A DNA stretch of 64,000 nucleotides from Cliona cf. orientalis (GCA_963930775.1 OZ005694.1:186001-250000); one strand, 5' to 3'; positions 24,061 to 37,700 are shown, counted from the first letter of the stretch. Notes: generated by a model from the sequence alone, not told the origin. Numbers and translations are program-made.

Positions 24061-25745
24061 ATAATCAGGCAGTCCATGCTAAGATATCCTAACATTAATT
24101 GGTACTCTGGAATGTTATCAACAATCAACCACAAGCAAGTATACCACTAATCACTGTGCACCACCTGTTGGTTTAGACCAATAATGCTACTAGATACACA
24201 ATGGCAGCTACTATGGCAAGCTATAATAGCGCCAGGAGAACGTTAATTGGAGTGTGCAACCCACATAGTAGTAGTAGGAATCATCTCTTTCCAGATTTGA
24301 CATACAGAATATCATTAATATGCAAACACTAAAACCATGAAGCCATGAATGTTGTGTCTGCACTGTCCTATCAGTGTTTTGATAGTAACTAGCTGCAGCT
24401 GCAGCTATACAGAATGTGACTCTGTGGTTGCAACTTAAGTACCGTTTAATAACTGATATTCAGGCCCATGTACAAGGGTGCACGTGGTTGTGATGTCACA
24501 TCTGGAAAGAGATGTTTGTACTACTACTGTATGCGTTGCACACTCCTTGTAATATTCTCCTAGTAGGGCTGCTGCGTATGTGGTTGGGGCTGCTCAGAAT
24601 GATTTGGGAAGGGCGGAATTAAACCCCTTCACCCCCTCCCCCCAAGATCGGCCCCTGGCATACCGCCATAATAAACACTTGGATAATCTTGAATAAGATA
24701 AGGTCACTTCTCCAATATTGATCGCTACATATTCTAGTATCCATCTTGTATTTTGTACTGTCTATCCAAGAAAATAGTATTTGTGCTTGTAGCTATAGTG
24801 CCATGACAGCCATGATCGCCTAGATCTATCTTACAATACTATAGTCAGAGATACAACCTTCTAATGATCTTCTAATACTGACTGATGCAACAATAGATAA
24901 ATGCAATTTGAGAAGTAATAATGATTGGGATATAAATAAAACCAGACTAACATCAATGATTACAAAACTGTACAATTATTTCTACTCATCCTAAAATAAA
25001 TAGACAATAGTATAATTGATCACTTACTTATAGGCCTACCTAAAACTAGCAGAAAAGTAATTATAACATGAATAATAATTACAATTTGATTGGTCGAATT
25101 GATGTTTCTAATTAACCTTGGAATTCATAGGTTTACCAAACAAGTACTGCAGACACTAACTTAGTATATCTGGCTGGTCTAGCTTAGCAACAAGGCTGTA
25201 GCTACATGTATGTGATCATCATGTATTCAACGCTTAGTTTAAACCAGCACTGTACTCAACCAGGAAAATAGAATCACAATACTTCATCCATTTCATGCGT
25301 ACCCGTGGCCTCTAGAAGAGCTGGCCACATTCCATGATGCCTCGATGATCCAAGTGTTAGTGTTGGTCACTTGAGAGCTGAGAGCTATTCAAGTGTCAGG
25401 GTTGGGTGATAACTCACAGTTCTTGATCCAGCTAACATTCTCCTTTGAACTTTGATGCTGTCATGGTTACAGTTACTTAATTCTAAATTAGTTAGATGCC
25501 TCGTCCAATGGGATTTACACTCTTAGAGACCCTCTTGCTATTAGTAGCATCCTCAATGTGTATTAAGTGTGCTATAGCCTCGAGGCTTTGGGTCTCCAAA
25601 TCACATTCCTTGGACTTGGTATCTAACTGTTATGCATGTGGAATTGAAGGTTTCATGAATTAGCTATCATGATAATAAATTGAATCCCCCCTCTCTCTGC
25701 TAATGTTACATCATCTGATCAACTATATCCAACAGATACAATGCA

Positions 25746-27246
25746 CAGCTTAGACAGTGCATGGCAGGCAATAGCTGGAGTGGGTTTGATGACCAACACA
25801 ATGGGCTGCTTCACCGACTATAGCAGCGTTATCAGAGTTAAGAGTCAGGGATGCATGATAACTCACAGTTCTTGATCTAGCTAACATTCTTCTTCAGCTT
25901 TCATGCTATCATGGTTACAGTTACTTTATTCTAAATGAGTTAGATACCTCATCTGACGGGATCTAAACACTTAGAGACCCTCCGGCCCTTAGTAGCATCA
26001 TCACTGTGTATTCAGGATGCTACAGCCTCGGGGCTTTGGGTCTCTAAAATTAATTACATCCCTTGGACTCAGTATCTAACCATTATGTATATGAAAATCA
26101 AGGTTTCATGAATTAGTTATCATGATAATAAACTGAATCCCCTCTCCACCTCTGGGCTAGTGTTACATCATCTGATGAACTACCCAACAGATATGGCAGG
26201 CAATAGCTAGAGTGGGATCGATCACCTACACAATGGGCTGTTTCACTGACTATAGCAGAGTTATGACTGTTGACTAATACATTATTTATTATTGGCTGCT
26301 AGGAAGCCAGAGAGGCAATGTGAGATGATTACCATGGAATTAAAATATGAAATACAATACATCGCATGCCATAGCATGAAACTTCAAAAGCAGGTGACAG
26401 TGCAATTATAGATATTTGGCCTAATTTCATTACTCCACAGAGAAAATTTTAAAACATCTGTAATGAAGCTAGGGTTCAAGACACACATAATACACACATG
26501 TTTGCTAACTTAAGGTTATGGGATACTGTTTTAATTTGCATACGTGTGATATTTAATCTCCATAGGAATGGAATGGCAATACCAGAATCTGATGAGACTA
26601 TCAGCTACTAAACAGTTTTCAACGTCATACGCCACACCATAACCCATGATATTATATAGAGTTAGTGATATTTAGCTATCAGAGGATAAAATAAAGTTTT
26701 CAAAATGGGTGGCCATGATGGCCAATCAATTCCCAAATTGGTTGGTCATTTGCTCCATATACAAGGACATGCCACTGAGTCCAGATCCCTTGCTATCTCT
26801 AGTTTATGCTTGTACAACTGGTAGTACATGTGCTAGTGGGCTGTACTAGGAAACAACAAACAAGGTCAATTAGTTTAACCACAGGTAAATTTTAACATTT
26901 TGCATAATAATTGCACTCTGACCTATCATGTTTGGCTACCGAGAGATCTAACTTAACAGCAAGAACGATCACAAAGGAACTCATTTGCTCCCAAAAAAAG
27001 TAAGATAAAATTCTAGTGGACTATATAAATGAGAGTAGATAGCTATTTCTATCCAAACCATGCAGAGGTAGTTGTATAGCTTTGGAAACTTTTGCCTGGA
27101 TACTATGACCAACCAAAACATTTGCTTGTCAATGAGCAGCCATCTGGTTGAAATGCATGGAAAATGGCCGATGGCCGGCTATTATTTTGTGCTCTGGATG
27201 TGGAATCAGGTCCTCTGATAACACATAGTAACATAGGCGCAGGAAG

Positions 27247-27279
<33 letters not shown>

Positions 27280-28500
27280 TAACCACACAAAGATCTGCTG
27301 TAAAGCAGCTCCATATTAGGGGAGTCTGGGGGCATCCCCTTCCCCCCAGAAATTTTTTAATCATACAATCCCTGATGATTGAATCTGGGGGCCCCTGGAG
27401 TACAAATTCATCAGCTGTTATTTATAAACAAATTCTTTTTGATTCTATCTTCTATGCACATGACCGAGCATGTGAGATTATTTGAGAATTAGGAACAGCC
27501 CAAAGTAGCCATTTGAACCCGTGCCTGAAATATTATACAGCCAGTTGGCCCTTGGAAATCTTGCTGTGAATTTCTTGCAATTATAATACTACAACCTAAC
27601 TACCAACTTGGCAAACACTGATGCATGTTCCGTCAAATGAGCTCGCATGTGGAGGTCAATGGCTGAATGGTGTTTCCATTGTACATTTCAGTAGCTCTAC
27701 TGGCTCTGATTAGTTTCTTTAATAGATGCATTGTTGGCAGACATAAACAACCTTTTGTACTAATTCACTCAAATGCTGACCTCCTATATGAGATATATGC
27801 TCGGTCGCTAATAAGAAAATGAATATAATATCACTTGTTTGCAAGTTACAACGGTGAAGCCAACAGCAAATTGTACACTTTGTATTCACTAAGTGTAACT
27901 CTAATATTATACTGAGAATGCCCCTTGACATTACTATAGAACCCCGCAATTACATCACACCCCCCCCCCCCCCACACTTTGTTCCTACATATACATGTAA
28001 GTAGTTTTGTCTCGTATATAAGCCCTCCCTCTCTCTGGTCACAAAATGTACATATTAGAGTCCATAGGAATTAAAAACAGTAGCTACAGCTGTACTAAGC
28101 TAAAGATCATCACAAGTCACAAAATTAAACCAATAATCGACTAGCATTTCCATTTTTATCCAAAGTAATGAAGAAGTCAGAGACACTTAACACACTCTCA
28201 GAAAAATATATCTCCAGGGACTTGATATGCTACATATACTCACACATTTATCGTACTTCAACCCTAAATTTTTGTTGCTAGATGAAACCCAGTTTAACCA
28301 TACTCCCTCCTCCAGCATTAAGTGGGTCTGGGGCAACCATCAAGGTTACTGGAATGTGCTAATTTGCTAGCAAAAGGCTCATACATGTAGCTCTTTTGTA
28401 CGAATGTGGCACTTGGAGTAGTTAAATTGATACTGGATAAGGTAAATTAAACACTAATGTCTGATTTATGGCATCAATACACATCCATGCCAGTTCGCTA
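25746..28500. repeat. Mixed repeats, no gene seen
   Basis: 25786-26330 repeats the 290-bp sub-unit and neighbouring sequence twice. 26400-26870 is related to 52760-53165. The rest (27300-28500) holds pieces of the 1.9-kb unit and low-complexity tracts. I see no coding frame or structured RNA. Confidence 0.55.
27248..27276. repeat. G tract of 29
   Basis: Uninterrupted G between GGAAGT and CACTAACC. Probable slippage product; true length uncertain. Confidence 0.9.
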
Positions 28501-28558
28501 CATGTTAATTATTGTCCATGACCCCCTCTTAGTCTCATTATCAGCCTGGCTACGATAT

Positions 28559-28633
28559 AATAGTTATCTGACAGTAATTGGGGTGCATGAAATGCATGGA
28601 CAAATGCACTACAATTACTGTCAGATAACTATT
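28559..28633. repeat. 75-bp hairpin with perfect 22-bp arms
   Basis: AATAGTTATCTGACAGTAAT and two more bases (28559-28580) are repeated inverted at 28612-28633. The loop holds further ATGCAT/TGCAT symmetry. Related copies at 50 and 15000 lack it, so it looks like a small inserted palindromic element. Confidence 0.75.
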
Positions 28634-28974
28634 TTGTTGGTAGTTGACCTCTATTCATCATTGGCCTACCTTATGAGATCAATGCCCACTAAGTGCCTTG
28701 CATGACCATTTGACTGCATTTTGACCCCAGTCGGAGCTCTCGACGCAGCACATATGGGAGTGTTCCCCCCTCCCCCACCCCCTCGGGGGCATATTGTGAG
28801 GACATAATCTGTGGCTGCAATCTTATATAGGCACTCCAGTAGAGCTAACTATAGCAAGAATTTGAATTCCCTGTATGAAGCCTGTCTTTGCTGAGAGAAT
28901 TGCGTATTACACTATCCTGTAACGTTAGGATTAGGTGATCTTAATAGCAGGCTGGATTTGTCACAACCACTTTA

Positions 28975-30860
28975 TTAAAATAGTAATGAATGATGAGTAA
29001 CATCTATTCCACATCCTATTCAAGGCTGCTGAGCATGCATGCAGGCAGCTCAAATCAAAGCATCGATCCATATTAGACTAGTCCAAACCCAACCACTATG
29101 CATATACACTATTAGTGGAGTAGGATTGATGGCCTACACAATGGGCTGGTTCATGCCATAGTGGAGCTGTGACTGTCAACTAATAAATCTATTGTCTTTC
29201 AGGTTGTACAGCTAGGAAGCCAGATAGATAATGAGAGGTAGTTGCCATGGCTACAGTAGATATTCAGATGAGGAATGGATGATGAGCAATTAATATCTAG
29301 CTATTTCATATCATGTTCAAAGCTGCTGAGCATGCAGGCAGCTCAAATCAAATTATCCACATTAGACTAGTCCAAAGCTAACCACTAAATGTACACATTG
29401 GACAAGTAACGGTGTATCAATGCAATAGTAGCTAGAGCTGTAACACAGTTACTAGAAGTGTTGGAATTAAAACATGAAATACTAAACATCGCATGTCACA
29501 GCATGAAACTTCAAAAGCATGTATCAAAGGTGCAATTGATAACTGTTTTGGCCTAATTGCAGCTTGTCACTAGGGTTTTAAGCAACGATGCTGGCATAGT
29601 ATAGCCAGTAAGTTTCCCGCCCAAAAAAATAAGGTTCTGGTGCATGGTAGTAGGCTCAAATCTCGCTGTAGACACTGACCTTAAGCTTCTTTCTCCCTCT
29701 TCTAACCACTCGGCCACTACAGTAACTGTCGTTACGGACGGAAGTGATTTTATACACATGACCAAGCATGTGAGATTAATTGATTCCTAACTGAATTGGA
29801 GACAGCCCTAAGTAGCCATTTGAAACCATGCCTCAAATTGTATACAACCAGTTGGCCCATGGAAATCTTGCTGTATGTTTTCTTGCAATAATAATTATTG
29901 TAATACTACAACCTAACTACCAACTTGGCAAACACTGATGCATGATTCTGTCAAGTGAGCTAGCATGTGGAGGTCAATGGCTGAAGAGTGTTTCTATCGT
30001 ACATTTCAGTAGCTTTACTTGGCTCTGAGTATAGATGCACTGTTGGCAGATATAAACCACCTTTATTGTTAATTCACTCCAACACTGACAGCTAATAAGA
30101 ACATGAATACCGTACTTATAATATAATACTAAGCATAGAAAAAATATAATTTCAACTTTGAAAAATGTGTGTTTTTCTGCTAAAGGTCGTCAATCGCTCC
30201 ATATAATTATAAAAATTATGAGAATTTGTAAAATACTAATTTATTGCGTTAAATTGGATCATGAGTTGTATTCTATTAACTACGGTATGTATCAATTGTT
30301 TGCAAATCACAATGGTGAAGCCAGCAACAAATTGTACTCTTTGTACTCACTAACTGTAACTTTATGATTATCCTGAGGATAACGCATAATACTACCGTAG
30401 GTGTCCCACAATTATGCCCCCCACCCCCACTTGCTCATATCCGCCCCTCCCCCCTTAAATTGAGCTCAAATTCCTACATATGGACAGTTTTACTAGAGTG
30501 TACTAATTTGCTAGCACTATTTATACATGTAGCTATTATAATACATTCAGTCTAAGCCTAGAAAGTAGTATGGATGCAGCTTGACTATTAACAGAATACT
30601 ATTCCATATTATGCAAACATTGGTATTGTAATGCAAACCCACTGTCTCATCAAACGTATCAGTTGTCGCTAATCTGTAAGCTAAATCAATGTTTCTGTGT
30701 CAGGAATTGAACGATAGTCATACATGATGGCATGGGAAAGCTTAATACTGATAATAACATGCATGATAACAGTTAGTATGAACCAGACAGCAATGGACAA
30801 GTTCACTGCTTTAAATCACACAACATGAATCTTTCACAGAATCTGCTGAGACTCACAGCT
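28975..30860. repeat. Dispersed 1.9-kb unit, copy D
   Basis: Contains a partial and a complete 290-bp sub-unit, then the region absent from copy A, ending with the CATGATGGCATGGGAAAGC segment also found at 2653, 14723 and 23466. Non-coding. Confidence 0.7.
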
Positions 30861-31230
30861 TCTGGTCAGGTTGCCAACATCACACCATAACCCACTCCAC
30901 AGGACAGGCTACAGTCTAGAGGACTAGAAATGGTTCAGCTTACGTAAGTAAAAAAAAAGGCTGAAGGGAACTCACATGCAGTGATATTAATGAAGAATGG
31001 GAATCAGGTTCATTCACAGCACATGGACAAAGGCAGGAGAAGTAACCAGTTATTAGAAGCACAACCACTACAAATTAAGCATGCATTCATTATATCAATA
31101 CAACATAATACATATGATTTATTTCCCATTGGAAATTATGCCAAGGCTGAGCAATAAATTCACACCAATTATTATTACTAAGTGCTATGAATGATGCCTA
31201 AAAGTGGACAGGTAGCCACAACTCTGTGGC
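30861..31230. repeat. Repeat also at 2800-3170 and 38460-38770
   Basis: Carries the GTGCTATGAATGATGCC site (31186-31202) that is interrupted by an element at 38769. Non-coding. Confidence 0.6.
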
Positions 31231-31319
31231 CATATCTTCCCCTCTTCCATCCACAGCTACATAATTATATGCAATATTATGATTGGTACAGAGCCAAGCC
31301 ATTCTGAATACTACAAATA

Positions 31320-31692
31320 CGTACATTTGAAACACAAATGCAACACCATTCACCTCATTTCCTATTACAGTATAGCTACAATACCAACATATTTGAAGTC
31401 TCTAGAACATGCATGTATAGTAGTCCTGGAGATACGACTAGATCACTGGGAGTAGGTTTTGAGACGAAACATTGCTATAATATGCTTAAGTTGAAAACCG
31501 TATACTATCATTTGTGTAAAATATGTGGCCCAGCCCATGTCAATGATCTGAATATCTGCATGCCTAAACGATAGTAGCAGCCAAAATTTAATTTTTGATA
31601 GAGAAGGCTAAGCTCATCAGGTACAGTAGAAGGAATAAAAACGGTGACGTTTCCATCCATTACTATTAGTTCAACGGTGTGATGGGTGTAAC

Positions 31693-31729
<37 letters not shown>

Positions 31730-31760
31730 ATAATCACTGCCCCATCATACTAGCGCCTAG
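31320..31760. repeat. Dispersed 0.45-kb unit, copy 4, with expanded C tract
   Basis: Where other copies carry 4-6 C before ATAATCACTG, this copy has 32 C (31698-31729). Confidence 0.7.
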
Positions 31761-32177
31761 GATGGCTAAGCATGGCCAGAGAGGCAATATGAGATTGTTG
31801 CTATGGCAACGGTAAATATTCAGATGAGGATCAGAAGGAATGAATGATGAGCAACATATATTCCACATCTTGTTTAAAGCTGCTATGCATGCAGGCAGCT
31901 CAAATCAAAGTATCCACATTAGACTAGTCCAAAGCTAACCACTACATGTACAGATTTCACTGTTAACCGTTTTGGCCTAATTGTGCCTTGTCACTAGGGC
32001 TTGACCAATGATGCTACAATAGTATAATCAGTAAATTTTCCGAGAAGAGAGAGAAAATTAATGTCTATAGTGAAATTCGAACCAACTAGTGCCACTACAT
32101 TCTGTTCCATACATGAGAACCCTACCCACTCAGCCACCGCTGTTGGCACGGATGTAAGTCGCTACTTTTTTGCAGAG

Positions 32178-32670
32178 TTTATAGACCTTATCTCGATAAT
32201 ACAATTGCCTCAAAAATGGTGATTATTTGGTCAAAACTAACCCTGCTAACCATTTCTACCATACCCCTGCTCAAAAATAGCATGTATAAATTTGTCTGAG
32301 ATTCCTAATCCACACAGATACAGCCAATTTGCTAAGTAAGGACATGTTGACTTGTGTGGGAATGATAACTTTCACTTGTGCCAAAGCTAATTAAAAAAAT
32401 CAGTTCTAGATATGAAAGGGCAACTACAATCTATGAACTCACACTGGTGGCTGCTTATCAAACTTACCCTGCTAACCAGTTTTACTGGTAGCCCAGCACA
32501 ATGATAGCATGTATAAATTTGTCTGAGACTTCTGACACACACAACTACAGCCAGTTTGCCAAAAATAAGGACATGTTGTGTAGGAAAATAACGTTTGCTC
32601 GTGCCAAGGCTATTTAAAATAATATCGATGAAAATTAATGGTAACTGCAGTCTGTAAACTCACATGACCT
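32178..32670. repeat. Two tandem copies of an ankyrin-exon intron flank
   Basis: 32178-32440 and 32441-32670 are each related to 52306-52570, the sequence that lies immediately downstream (minus strand) of the ankyrin exon at 52571, including the GTGAGTT-type donor. The exon itself is absent here. Either exons were lost or the flank is itself a dispersed repeat. Confidence 0.55.
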
Positions 32671-32761
32671 AGCACCTGCTGCCGCGTGTCCTCACTAGCC
32701 GCGATAGAGACTCTACTGAGAGACGGTAGAGATAGCTTTCTACTATTACCTTGCCAGAACT

Positions 32762-33004
32762 ATGATGAACTTAAGGGAATACTTCGACCGCCAACAGGAG
32801 AAATCAGCCATTGTTGCTTCTCAGCCTGAGCCTGAAGCACTTGCAATTGGGGACACGAGCACTACGGTCAGTGCCAGTTCTTCTATTGTCACTTCAACAA
32901 GCGGTTCAAATGAACAGTCAGATTCTTCCACGACCACTCTGAGTACTCTACCTGATGATCTTCCTGTGCCTCGAGTAGGAAATGTTGGTGTCAAGAAAAC
33001 TTAA
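32762..33004 (+). CDS. Hypothetical 80-codon frame, possible hAT-derived N-terminus
   Basis: Starts MMNLREYFDRQQEKSAIVAS, continues into a Ser/Thr-rich, low-complexity stretch and ends VPRVGNVGVKKT before TAA. Composition is protein-like rather than random and is similar in style to the linker that precedes the DNA-binding finger in hAT or ZMYM-type proteins, but I see no finger. A GCATGCCCCCAGACCCC motif 300 bp downstream (33299) matches the end of the hAT remnant at 3.8 kb, so this may be an internally deleted hAT copy. Function unknown. Confidence 0.4.
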   Translation: MMNLREYFDRQQEKSAIVASQPEPEALAIGDTSTTVSASSSIVTSTSGSNEQSDSSTTTLSTLPDDLPVPRVGNVGVKKT

Positions 33005-33049
33005 ATAATATTATTATGATCCTTTTTGTTGAGAATGATATCACAGCAA

Positions 33050-33126
33050 GTCTAAATTTAGCCTCGTCCCCAGGCCCCTCCCAACGCGGCGTTGGGAGGG
33101 GCCTGGGGACGAGGCTAGTCTAAATT
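33050..33126. mobile_element. 59-bp perfect palindrome flanked by 9-bp direct repeats
   Basis: Arms of 29 bp (33059-33087 and 33089-33117) are exact inverted copies around a single G; the arm begins TAGCCTCGTCCCCAGG. GTCTAAATT borders both sides (33050-33058, 33118-33126), as expected for an insertion with a 9-bp target duplication. GC-rich in an AT-rich setting. Mutator-like elements make 9-bp duplications, but such a small palindrome cannot be classified. Confidence 0.85.
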
Positions 33127-33129
33127 ATG

Positions 33130-34790
33130 AGTCTGTAATAGATACCTTTGCATCCATGGGACCTCGTTTAATGCAACTGACCTAGTTTTTTGTTTTGTTA
33201 TTTTGTATTAATAGTTATTATAGTATACATTTTTTTATTGAAATAGCATCGGAATTGACTTTCAAACACCTAAAACTCAAAAATTTTCCTGGGGAAGCAT
33301 GCCCCCAGACCCCCTAGTTTGCATGCACTCTCCACACATTTTACTCCCCCCCAATGCTAAGTTGCTCTGCATGCCACTAATTAAGTGGTTTAAAATTCCC
33401 ATATGGGAATCAACATCAATATATGCACAATATTAGAGAAAAGCAAGTGTAGAGATGTAGGGTGGATGTTGTTATCCCTATAATTTCTTGTGTACTTTTT
33501 GGCATTGCTATAATATGTGTTGATCATTCTTGACTTTGAATGTATCTTTCCTCCCAAGCCCTCATTATTTAACTAGCTACGCACCTCCAGGCAGTCTACT
33601 ACAGACTACAAAAAAAGATTGCAATTAAAGCTAATGAAATAATTTGCAGTATCAAGAGTATATAATAGAGAAAGAGGGAGAGTGTACCTCCTACTCCAGT
33701 ACAGTACAGTGTAACAGCTGTTAGGCAAGGTTATGTATCCTTTATAATCATATTCATGCGTGTGCGAAGCCATGCAGAGTGCTAGCGTGTCACTACACTG
33801 CACTAGCAGACAGCTTGTGTAAACTGTTGGATATGAATACCACAGCATATGAAGCCATGCCTAACAACCATGTCTTACAATAGACTGCTCAATGAAACCA
33901 GCTGGGCTGGGGAGAGAATGTTTAGTGGTATAAAATTAATCACCCACTGTTGTCTTGTGCGACCACATAAGAATGTATGCACAAACATATGGACCCTTGA
34001 GATCAAATAAACTACAAACAATAGGAATTAATGAGTGCTAATTATTTGATTGTTTGTGCATTTCACACACACACACTATTATGTGTGAATACTGTACTTG
34101 GACTATCAACAGATCACTAAAGCTAATATAGCTGTTCGTACATGTGAAATACAAATGCACCACAATTCACCTCATTTCCTAATACAGTATAGCTACAATA
34201 CTAGCAGATTTGAAATCTCTAGTACTTGCACGTATAGTAGTCATGGAGACACAACCAAAAATATACCCGGATAACTGGGAGTAGGTTTTGAGATGAAATA
34301 TTGGTATGCATGTTTAATATGAAAGCCGTATACTCATCACTTGCGTAAAATATGTGGCCCAGCCCATGTCAATGATCTGAATAACTGCCTAACGAAAGTA
34401 GCAGCCAAAATTTAATTTTTGATAGAGAAGACTAAGCTCATCAGGTACAGTAGAAGGCATAAAAACGGTGATGTTTCCATCCAGTACTGCTAGCAGAACA
34501 GTGTGATGGGTGTAGTTGCCTCCCCCCATAATCACTGCCCCATCATACTAGACTAGGATTAAATGATCACCCTTTATTTTAATCTAGGAAGAAATATAAT
34601 TTAATGACGAGCACTTTTTCTTTAAGGAATGAATTAGAACTCTCTAGCACTGCATATGCTCCAATACAAGCACAAGCTTCGATTTCCTTCATGGCTCTCA
34701 AAAACCAGCTTCAAATTGAAACCAGCGTTAAAATGTGACCAGTGTATATTCATGCAGGTAGTCCATGCTAAGATATCTTAACATCAATTC
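33130..34790. repeat. Dispersed repeats including 0.45-kb unit copy 5
   Basis: 33405-33480 and 33880-34100 match places at 11 and 40 kb; 34120-34600 is the 0.45-kb unit; 34620-34790 matches 4310-4450. No gene recognised. Confidence 0.6.
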
Positions 34791-37700
34791 AACTAGCTAC
34801 AACTCGATTAGATACTCAGCATTATATGCTGCAGCTCTATGTGGTTGTAGCTAGCTATCAACTTTTATTCCCAACTCAATAAACTTTCGATTAGATGGTA
34901 CATAGCTGTAAGCACACAATAATAATCTACACACACTTATTTAAATATAATGTCATCTATGCATGTACACACATAAACACTATAACTGAGACTTTCAATA
35001 CAACAGGTATGGAGAAGGTAAACGTAAGATCTACGAGGGTGAATTGGTGCTAATTTACAAAATATTGTACTAGATTTATATATCATACGATTATGTCAGC
35101 TAGCAGTGGAGGAATTAACTCATCTAATCGGAGGAAAAAGAATAGTAATGAATTAGGTTAAATTTGCAGTGGTCACTCCAGCCTCCTAACAATGGTTTCC
35201 TCAGCTCCGTGGTCAAGCCAATTAAGGCTACCGTGACTGATATTACTAAGAGCAGTGATGAATCCTTATTATAGTAACAGTATGTATTAATAGTCATAGG
35301 CTGGGAAGCCCTTACAGCAAAATTAAAAAAAAAAACATGCAAGCAAAAAGAATAGGGATGCCATGGCATTCCATGCATGATGCTAATAAAGAAGTATACC
35401 CTTTCTTCGCATTGAAGGGTAAGTGTAGGTCGTACCAATCTGTAGGCAAAAGCTGATGCCAACAACATTTAAGTGATTGGGCCACCACCGCATGTGGATA
35501 AACATTGTTAGAGTCAACTTTAGCTGGGCCAGGAGAAGCATCTCCAGGAAAGAAGAAGGCTAGAACAGACTAGAAGTGTATAATTTTCTCTGTTTATGAG
35601 ATATTATTTCATACTCATTAATTATTCGTGAAACTGTATCCATTTACCTTAAAACATTGGAAATAATTTTTGAGTATTTCTAATTCCTCATTCCAACTAT
35701 AAACTAACAGTTTACCCTGTGTACAACACTTTCAATAAATTTGATTTAGTATTGAGAGCTAGTTTTGTTCGTTGGCTCTCTCGTAGATATTGAATGAGAT
35801 GTGAACATCGTTTAATTCATGGGGCTCCCAAGGCTTCCATAGAGATATGCATACAATTATTGTGATTGCAGCATCAAGGATTGAGACAAACTGAAGCTTC
35901 ATAGTGAAATTAGGAAAGAGATAGTACTACTAGAATAGAATGAGACTATTAGTTACCATACTATACCACACTATGAATTAATGAAAATGAACAGTAGCTA
36001 ACAAAAGTTAAAGGAAAAAGTAGGGATGACAGTGCCAAAAAGTCACAAACAAGAATTACAGTGACAATCGCATACATCCCTACGCTTGCTTTTTGAGTAG
36101 CTATATGGGGCGCAGGAACCAACCCCTCACCAATCAAATAATATAAGAATTTCTCCCACATACGGAGTCAAAAAGACTGAAGGGATAGCATCAACTGAAT
36201 CAACATACTGAATCAAAAGTATCCACTTTCTCATAATATTATGGGAGTCAACATCAATGATAATACGTGCACAATAATAGAGAAAAGCAAGCGTAAGGAT
36301 GTAGAGTGGATGTCGTTATCCCTGAACTGTAAATGAAACAATGTGCATGCAGTACATATTGCATACACTAATACCATCACTGAGATGGGGTGAATTAAAG
36401 ATCATTAATGTCCCATAACTATAAATGCCAGCCAGCCATCATTCCATACATCTTAAAATTAACAAAACACTGTGATAATTACATCGTCAACAATATTATT
36501 AACAAAAGAATATGTTAGCTATACCAGAAGACAGCAGATCATGTATCATAATATACAACGCTGTATCACGACCATAAACCAGGAAATTCCTGTTTTCAGA
36601 CTCTACTTTATATTAATTGAAAACAATTGTTGACTTGGATTAAAATTTAATGTTGGCTTTTATCAGTATAAAACCTCCAAATTTATAATTTTACAATACC
36701 AAATTGATGAGAATTTTCTCCTCAAAATTGCATTTTATGGCATTCTTAATAACAGACAGAAAATTTTTATGCTCTTCATGTGCAATGATTATCAGCCCTC
36801 CCCCCCCCCATTATAAATAATTGTGTTTACACCCATGCGATTATGATGTTATGAACATAGTGTTTTCAACTAGCTACAATTAACTTGATTAGAGATTCAG
36901 TATGCCATTAACATTACTACAGCGTTGTGTCTTTGAGTCTCAAATTATATTGTATAGCTATAAGCTAGTAACTCTATGTGTGGAACTTGTTTTCAAGATG
37001 ATAAGATAAAAATTAATACACAATATGTGGTGCACATGTTGGTATATAGCAAAATTCACATTAATTTTTGAGTGAATATTACGATGCATATACGATGATG
37101 CCACATACATACATACATACATGCTGCAGCTCTGTGTGGTTGTAGTTATCAACTTTGCTATCTATCTTATTTTATTCCCAACTCTATGAACTTTCGCCTA
37201 TTAGGCTCATGATGGTACACAGCTATAGGCACACAATAATAATCTACACATAATTAAGTCATAAATGCACATATTTAAATATGTCTATGTCATCTATGCA
37301 TGTATACACATAGAAACACTCTGACTGAGACTTCAAATACAACAGATATGGAGAAGGTAAATGTATTAAGATCTACGAGGATGAATTGGTGCTAATTTAC
37401 AAAACATTGAGTTAGATTTACAAATCATAAGGTTTATATCAGTTAGCTGTGGAGGAATTAACTCAAAACCAATCAGAGAAAGGATAAACTAGGTTAGATT
37501 TGGCCAATTAAGGTTACACTAATTAAAATCAATAATATTATTACTAAGAGCTTTATTCAGTTAGTATAGGCTGGGAAGCCCTTACAACATATTTGAACAA
37601 ACATGCAAGCGAAAAAAAAAATAGCGACAGAATTGGTTCGATCCCTACGTAGTAATATTAATGTGCATGATGCTAATAATGAAGTATACTCTTTCTTTGC

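Larger units (their letters stand above)
14948..25745. repeat. Old segmental duplication, copy 2 (with copia insert)
   Basis: Counterpart of 1-5940. Excluding the 4.84-kb copia element and its 5-bp target duplication, collinear pieces match copy 1 in the same order and orientation. The copia target lies inside this copy, so the duplication predates that insertion. Confidence 0.75.

Noticed and set aside
26513-28926. A 2.4-kb TTAA-type element bounded by GGTTATGGGATACTG and CACTATCCTGTAAC
   Set aside because: The left motif continues as a repeat that also occurs at 52846, and the right flank is not TTAA. No paired target duplication.
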